The notes beneath the pieces are model-generated. The model saw nothing but the letters and a program-made list of their open reading frames with translations, ran no database searches and was not told where the DNA came from. Source: CANHBY01 sp031376995 (lineage in GTDB: Bacteria; Pseudomonadota; Gammaproteobacteria; Burkholderiales; Burkholderiaceae_C). From it: a stretch of DNA of 11,591 bases. The stretch spans positions 1-11,591 of the forward strand of contig JANMEO010000245.1 of the NCBI GenBank assembly GCA_031376995.1. The letters run 5' to 3'. This document shows, in pieces, positions 8,301-11,591 of this stretch; positions within the stretch are counted from its first letter, which is position 1, and each line of letters starts with the position of its first letter. Position numbers and translations under genes: made by a program.

Positions 8301-11089
8301 TCAATGACCAGCAATGAATGCCCAGCGTCGAGCAGCCGGTTAAAGGCCCGTAACAGCTTGGCGATGTCATCAAAATGCAGCCCAGTTGTGGGCTCGTCAA
8401 AGAGAAAGAAGATGCCCTTGGTGGGGCTAGACTGCGCCCCGCGCTGAGGCTGCGCTTGCGCCAAAAAACCTGCCAATTTGAGGCGCTGTGCTTCGCCACC
8501 ACTCAAAGTTGGCACCGGTTGGCCGAGCTTGAGATAGTCAAGCCCGACGTCAACCAACGGACGCAAAACACGCCCAATCTCGAGGTCACCTGCAAACACT
8601 TGCAAGGCCTCGCTCACGGTGAGAGTCAGAACGTCAGCGATGGACAAGCCCCCCGCGCCTGGCAGTTGACCGCGGTCGAGCTTGACCGCCAGAGTCTCGC
8701 GACGATACCGGCTGCCATCGCAGTCAGGGCAGCGCAGATAGACATCACTGAGAAACTGCATTTCCACATGCTCAAACCCAGAGCCACTGCAGGTCGGACA
8801 ACGCCCATTGCCTGAGTTGAAACTGAAAACACCTGGACCATAATCCTGCGCTTTAGCAAGAGGCACTTGGGCAAAGCGCTGACGAATCGCATCAAACGCA
8901 CCCACGTAACTCGCAGGGTTAGAGCGGGTGGTTTTGCCAATGGGGCTTTGGTCAACCATGACCACGTCGCGCAGCCAATCTGCGCCCAAAACGCGCTCAT
9001 GCTCACCCGGCGTCTCGCTCGCTTGTCCAAAATGTCGGGCCAAGGCGGGATGGAGAACATTCTGCACGAGAGTGCTTTTGCCAGAGCCAGAAACGCCAGT
9101 CACACAAACCAAGCGCTGCAGAGGGATTTCGACATCCAAGCTGCGCAGGTTGTGCGCCCGAACACCTTGCACCCTCAGCTTGGGCGTGCTGTGATCAACC
9201 TGGCGCTGGAGCCCACGGCCCACATGCTTGCGCCCTCCCAGATAAGCCCCCGTGAGCGTGTCAGCCTGTCGCAGGCTTGACGGCGTGCCATCAAACACAA
9301 TGTGCCCACCTCGCTCACCGGGGCCCGGCCCCATATCAATCAGGCGATCAGCAACCAACATCATGGCGGGGTCATGCTCAACCACGACCAGCGTGTTGCC
9401 TGCGTCTCGCAAGCGCAGCATCGCATCTGTGATGCGGCCCATGTCGCGCGGGTGCAGGCCGATGCTGGGCTCGTCCAACACAAACAAGGTGTTGACCAAG
9501 GAGGTGCCCAAAGCGGTGGTCAAATTAACCCGCTGAACCTCGCCACCACTGAGGGTGCGGCTTTGGCGATCCAGCGTGAGATAACCCAAACCCACATCGC
9601 AAAGATACTTCAAGCGAGTGCGAATTTCATCCAGCAACAGCTGCAATCCTGGGTTCAAGCTGTGCGGTGTCAACTGCAATGCGCTGATGAAAGCGCGGAT
9701 TTTCTCGATCGGCATCAACATCACGTCATGCACACCAAGGCCTGGCAAGGCAGCCAGTTGTGACCGTGTCCAGCTCACACCTCGAGGCATGAAACGTTTC
9801 TCAGGAGTTTGTACCAAATCCGCATTGGCTGACGTGCCCAGGCGCCACAACAAAGCCTCGGTTTTGAGTCGGGCGCCACCACAGGTGCTGCAAGAGGTGT
9901 AGCTGCGATACTTAGACAGCAGCACCCGAATATGCATTTTGTAGGCTTTAGATTCTAGGTAGTCAAAGAAGCGATGAATGCCATACCACTGTCGGCTCCA
10001 TTGGCCTCTCCAGTCAGGCGAACCTTGCAAAACAAAATCACGCTGCTCAGAGGTCAGTTCCGCCCAGGGCACATCAACGGGAACTTGGGCTTGCTCGCTG
10101 TGTTTGATCAAGTCAGCTTGTGTTTCTTTCCAGGCCGGCGTTTGGATGGTCTTGATGGCGCCACCGCGCAAAGTCTTTTGGCGGTCTGGAATCACCAGGT
10201 CCCAATCGACGCCGATCACCCGACCAAATCCGCGGCAGGTCTCGCAGGCCCCCACCGCCGAGTTAAAGGAAAACAGCCCCGGCTGGGGCTCGGCGTAGCG
10301 CAAATCACTGTCAGGGCAATGCAACCCTGTCGAGAAGCGCCAGGCCAAGGGCTGCGTTGGGAGTTGATCCATGGCCGCCTCGCCAGGCATGACAAAAATA
10401 TTGACTTGCCCGCCCCCTCGCTTGAGGCCAACCTCCAAGGCCTCGATGATACGAGGGCGCTCGGTGCCGTGAAAGCGAAAGCGGTCGGCAACCACGTCAA
10501 GCAGTTTGCTGGGGCCCTTCGTGCTGACGCCTTCACGCTCGCCGTGCACCCGGGTGTAGCCGCTGGCTGCCAGCCACTGCTCAACGTCATCTGCACTCGC
10601 ATCAAGCGGCAACTGCACCGGGAAAGTCACCACGAGTCGCGGATTATCGGCTTGCGTCAGGGCAAAAAGTGTGTCGTAAATGGTGTCAACCGTATCGTGC
10701 TGAACCCGCTGGGCCGTTTTCAAATCGAACAGCTGCGCCCCACGTGCAAACAACAGCTTCAAGTGGTCGTTAAGCTCAGTCATGGTGCCCACTGTGCTGC
10801 GTGAGCTGCGCACGGGGTTGGCCTGATCAATGGCGATGGCAGGAGGCACCCCCTCAACGCTGTCGACTGCGGGTCGGTCCATGCGATCCAAGAACTGGCG
10901 CGCATACGCACTGAACGTTTCAACGTAGCGCCGCTGACCTTCGGCATAGAGGGTGTCAAACACCAGGCTTGATTTTCCCGAGCCACTGGGGCCTGTGACC
11001 ACCGTCAACTCGCCCGTGCGAATATCCAGGTCGAGGTTTTTGAGGTTGTGCTGACGGGCACCTCGTATGCTGATCAATCCTGAGGACAT
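5324..11089 (-). CDS. uvrA: Double-length UvrA: two fused UvrA copies (excinuclease ABC subunit A, 'dimeric form')
   Basis: The product is 1921 aa, about twice normal UvrA (about 940). Copy 1 spans about 1-978, a linker about 979-1012, and copy 2 about 1013-1921. Each copy has two ABC ATPase modules. Walker A motifs start at 33 (GPSGSGKSS), 665, 1042 and 1597 (GVSGSGKS). LSGGE signatures are at 513, 862, 1440 and 1787. Walker B/DEP motifs end at about 541, 900, 1468 and 1836. All four ATP sites look intact. The C-terminal zinc modules are complete in both copies: C764/C767/C787/C790 and C1697/C1700/C1720/C1723. The N-terminal zinc module is complete in copy 2 (C1277/C1280/C1301/C1304), but copy 1 has C258-PD-S261 with C282/C285. 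The stretch between Walker A and this module, where UvrA binds UvrB, is present in both. The DNA-binding insertion is long in copy 1 (115 residues from C285 to C400) and short in copy 2 (53 from C1304 to C1357). Normal UvrA dimers scan DNA and load UvrB, and this chain could form such a unit alone. Whether it replaces or supplements a standard UvrA is unknown. Confidence 0.93.
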   Translation of the reverse strand: MSSGLISIRGARQHNLKNLDLDIRTGELTVVTGPSGSGKSSLVFDTLYAEGQRRYVETFSAYARQFLDRMDRPAVDSVEGVPPAIAIDQANPVRSSRSTVGTMTELNDHLKLLFARGAQLFDLKTAQRVQHDTVDTIYDTLFALTQADNPRLVVTFPVQLPLDASADDVEQWLAASGYTRVHGEREGVSTKGPSKLLDVVADRFRFHGTERPRIIEALEVGLKRGGGQVNIFVMPGEAAMDQLPTQPLAWRFSTGLHCPDSDLRYAEPQPGLFSFNSAVGACETCRGFGRVIGVDWDLVIPDRQKTLRGGAIKTIQTPAWKETQADLIKHSEQAQVPVDVPWAELTSEQRDFVLQGSPDWRGQWSRQWYGIHRFFDYLESKAYKMHIRVLLSKYRSYTSCSTCGGARLKTEALLWRLGTSANADLVQTPEKRFMPRGVSWTRSQLAALPGLGVHDVMLMPIEKIRAFISALQLTPHSLNPGLQLLLDEIRTRLKYLCDVGLGYLTLDRQSRTLSGGEVQRVNLTTALGTSLVNTLFVLDEPSIGLHPRDMGRITDAMLRLRDAGNTLVVVEHDPAMMLVADRLIDMGPGPGERGGHIVFDGTPSSLRQADTLTGAYLGGRKHVGRGLQRQVDHSTPKLRVQGVRAHNLRSLDVEIPLQRLVCVTGVSGSGKSTLVQNVLHPALARHFGQASETPGEHERVLGADWLRDVVMVDQSPIGKTTRSNPASYVGAFDAIRQRFAQVPLAKAQDYGPGVFSFNSGNGRCPTCSGSGFEHVEMQFLSDVYLRCPDCDGSRYRRETLAVKLDRGQLPGAGGLSIADVLTLTVSEALQVFAGDLEIGRVLRPLVDVGLDYLKLGQPVPTLSGGEAQRLKLAGFLAQAQPQRGAQSSPTKGIFFLFDEPTTGLHFDDIAKLLRAFNRLLDAGHSLLVIEHNLDVIRAADWVIDLGPEAGEAGGQLVFSGPPALLCQANTHTGRALQAYEAAFAASGVLAVQELSVPWSMMSPSQARHVPAAQDIRIVNARENNLQSLSVSIPRGKFTVITGVSGSGKSTLAFDILFNEGQRRYLESLNAYARSIVQPAGRPEVDAVYGIPPTVAIEQRLSRGGRKSTVATSTEVWHFLRLLYVKLGVQHCVHDGAEVRPQPCDTIAMQLMRDYQGQHVGFLAPLVIHRKGLYTDLARWAKARGHSHLRLDGEFMPVSPWPRLDRFKEHTLELPVGDILIDPTHESAMRRMLNSALSVGKGVLHLLAPLDGLREAMLNGQSTQHIGQVHVFSTQHACPVCATSYPEPDPRMFSYNSKHGWCPSCVGTGLALNREQRQQLDDSIFGSDERNGKGSAQGREHHFGAAEPEPDGMLDLPCPDCQGTRLNLVSRAVTVAQKAITDVAHMSVIQAKEWLTDLQLHLVGRDAEIARNLLPEILSRLAFLDEVGLGYLTLDRAAPTLSGGEAQRIRLAAQMGSHLQGVCYVLDEPTIGLHPRDNQVLLRAIQTLSGKGNTLVVVEHDEDTIRQAEHLIDIGPGAGRRGGQLVAQGDVAALMASGQSQTGRCLAHPLRHPTRERRSVSPISLLQEPHLALHEVTLHNLQCLTLQVPLHRLVAVTGVSGSGKSTLARDVLLANLQFINSRGTQPLWHGCTRIEGWDAIGRVLEVDQAPIGKTPRSCPATYIGFWDAIRKLFADTLEARARGYTASRFSFNTGQGRCPACEGQGVRTIEMSFLPDAKVFCEACQSQRFNAETLTVTWRGKNIGDVLGMEVDQALEFFATHRSIAHPLQLLQDVGLGYLTLGQPSPTLSGGEAQRIKLVTELSKVRDEFAGLPALSAARVARRTAQAPHTLYVLDEPTVGLHMADVAKLIEVLHRLVDGGHSVVVIEHDLDVIAEADWVVDLGPEGGHAGGRLVAQGTPEALVAAAVPGHTGQALAPVLARG
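5338..5364. other. GC-rich hairpin at the acnA/uvrA convergent junction
   Basis: ACACGGGG (5338-5345) pairs perfectly with CCCCGTGT (5357-5364) across an 11-nt loop. It lies 25 nt after the acnA stop and inside the last codons of uvrA. Neither strand has a T-run after it, so it is not a standard intrinsic terminator. It might help termination or 3'-end stability of acnA mRNA, or simply be coding sequence. Confidence 0.3.
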
Positions 11090-11094
11090 GAAAC

Positions 11095-11101
11095 CCACCT
11101 T
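11095..11101 (-). promoter_or_regulatory. Shine-Dalgarno that decides the uvrA start
   Basis: On the minus strand AAGGTGG precedes the ATG at 11089, with 6 nt between AAGGTG and the start. The resulting N-terminus (MSSGLISIRGARQHNLKNL) aligns with the usual UvrA beginning. In-frame starts further upstream, an ATG at 11107 and a TTG at 11110, would sit before this site and add only 6 or 7 residues that the family does not have. Confidence 0.6.
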
Positions 11102-11203
11102 TGGCATCAAACCCTGATTCTAGAAGCCAGTCCCATGGCGATCCTCAAAGCTTCATCGATGCAGCAATTCCCCATTCAAACTTTTGAGGGCTGTTTTGGC
11201 CAC

Positions 11204-11238
11204 TTGATGAGCCGTAACCACCTGGTTCTGCTCATCAA
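11204..11238. repeat. Nested stem-loop upstream of uvrA
   Basis: TTGATGAGC (11204-11212) is perfectly complementary to GCTCATCAA (11230-11238). Inside the 17-nt loop, AACC (11216-11219) and GGTT (11224-11227) can pair again around the same centre. There is no T-run on either side. It lies 16 nt after the stop of the possible gene remnant on the minus strand, and about 115 nt before the uvrA ATG, so it could be an old terminator or part of the uvrA leader. Confidence 0.45.
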
Positions 11239-11253
11239 TTGAATGGCACTGGC

Positions 11254-11334
11254 TTAATCCGAGAAGAGGCGCTTCATCACCTCTTGCGCCCTGGCAGGAG
11301 CCTGGACAAAACCGCTGAAGTAAGTGCCGCTGGT
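11254..11334 (-). pseudogene. Possible 3' remnant of a gene (26 codons)
   Basis: Read on the minus strand, the frame gives TSGTYFSGFVQAPARAQEVM, then KRLFSD and a TAA at 11254-11256. Composition and codon choice look protein-like (amphipathic, ending in KRLFSD), and a stem-loop follows the stop. The frame is cut upstream by a TAG (11335-11337) exactly where the 165-bp palindrome begins. That would fit a gene truncated by insertion of the palindrome, leaving only its tail. I do not recognise the protein, and a frame this short can arise by chance. Confidence 0.25.
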
Positions 11335-11335
11335 C

Positions 11336-11500
11336 TATACCCCTCGGAACTGAAGATGCCGGATCGCTGAGTCGTTTTGAGAATGGAGATGCAAGGCGTA
11401 AAGCGCAGCGATACCCTTTGGTATCGCGAGGATTTACAACGCCGCAGATCCGTTTTCAAAACGACCTATCGACCCAGCATTATCAGTTCCGATGGGTATA
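11336..11500. repeat. 165-bp imperfect palindrome, MITE-like
   Basis: The two ends are near-perfect inverted repeats: TATACCCCTCGGAACTGA (11336-11353) against TCAGTTCCGATGGGTATA (11483-11500), with one mismatch. Symmetry continues inward around one centre near 11418: GTCGTTTTGAGAA (11371-11383) against TTTTCAAAACGAC (11453-11465), GGCGTAAA against TTTACAACGCC, and a perfect central stem GCGATACC-CTTT-GGTATCGC (11408-11427). Aligned by eye, about three quarters of the arm positions pair. There is no coding content. Such an element could be a MITE or a large REP-like unit, and its RNA would fold into one long hairpin. Copy number cannot be seen from one window. Confidence 0.75.
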
Positions 11501-11591
11501 AGTACCCCGTCTCAGTGAATTTATGAACATAAGCACTTAAAGGCCAAAAACCCCATATAAATTTGGCACGGAAAGAAGTTTTATTGATGGG

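Larger units (their letters stand above)
11090..11591. other. Region without an intact gene upstream of uvrA
   Basis: I find no intact protein-coding gene or RNA gene here. From left to right it contains the uvrA leader, with a weak -10-like TAGAAT on the minus strand (11117-11122) but no matching -35. It also has a 12-of-13 inverted repeat pair (11124-11136 and 11243-11255), a stem-loop (11204-11238), a short possible gene remnant (11254-11334) and a 165-bp palindrome (11336-11500). An AT-rich tail (11501-11591) is open in one minus-strand frame for 30 codons and has no recognisable product. No SOS (LexA) box of the CTGT-N8-ACAG type was seen in front of uvrA. Confidence 0.6.

Noticed and set aside
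9974..10804. A 276-codon plus-strand open frame inside uvrA
   Set aside because: It lies antisense to UvrA copy 1, whose motifs are continuous there. Long shadow frames are common opposite a gene of this size.
11117..11150. uvrA promoter with TAGAAT as -10 and TTGAGG as -35
   Set aside because: The spacing is about 20 nt, too long for a normal sigma-70 promoter. Kept only as a weak -10-like remark.
11549..11565. Sigma-54-like TGGCACG near the right edge
   Set aside because: The -24 half (TGGCACG) is perfect, but the required GC of the -12 element is absent at the right spacing (GAAG follows), and no gene start is visible inside the window.

Overview
The window looks like a chromosomal segment of a betaproteobacterium, most likely Burkholderiales and probably Comamonadaceae (Rhodoferax/Polaromonas type). 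The basis is protein resemblance from memory (AcnA, ExoI, a double-length UvrA and a small secreted protein of a kind I recall from that order) plus moderate GC. No database search was possible, so the taxonomic call is inference.

Layout. 1-366 is the right end of an IS4-family-like insertion sequence: the last 110 codons of a transposase and a terminal inverted repeat, followed by a run of eight C. 425-889 (+) is a small signal-peptide-bearing periplasmic protein of unknown function. 936-2351 (-) is exonuclease I (sbcB), convergent with it. 2352-2547 is the divergent sbcB/acnA intergenic region. 2548-5313 (+) is aconitase A (acnA). 5324-11089 (-) is a very large UvrA (1921 aa) made of two complete UvrA-like copies in tandem, i.e. 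four ABC ATPase modules in one chain. It ends tail-to-tail with acnA, with 10 bp between the stop codons. 11090-11591 has no intact gene. It holds a stem-loop, a possible 3' gene remnant and a 165-bp imperfect palindrome that looks like a MITE or other dispersed repeat.

Function. Two of the four intact genes act on DNA: ExoI is a 3'-5' single-strand exonuclease used in recombination and mismatch repair, and the UvrA tandem protein belongs to nucleotide excision repair or a paralogous damage-recognition role. They are not in one operon. AcnA is central metabolism (TCA cycle). No phage, CRISPR, toxin-antitoxin or defence system is visible.

The items most worth following up are the asymmetric tandem UvrA, whose two halves have lost different parts, and the 165-bp palindrome upstream of it. 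Neither is clearly a new system: fused 'dimeric form' UvrA proteins have been annotated before.
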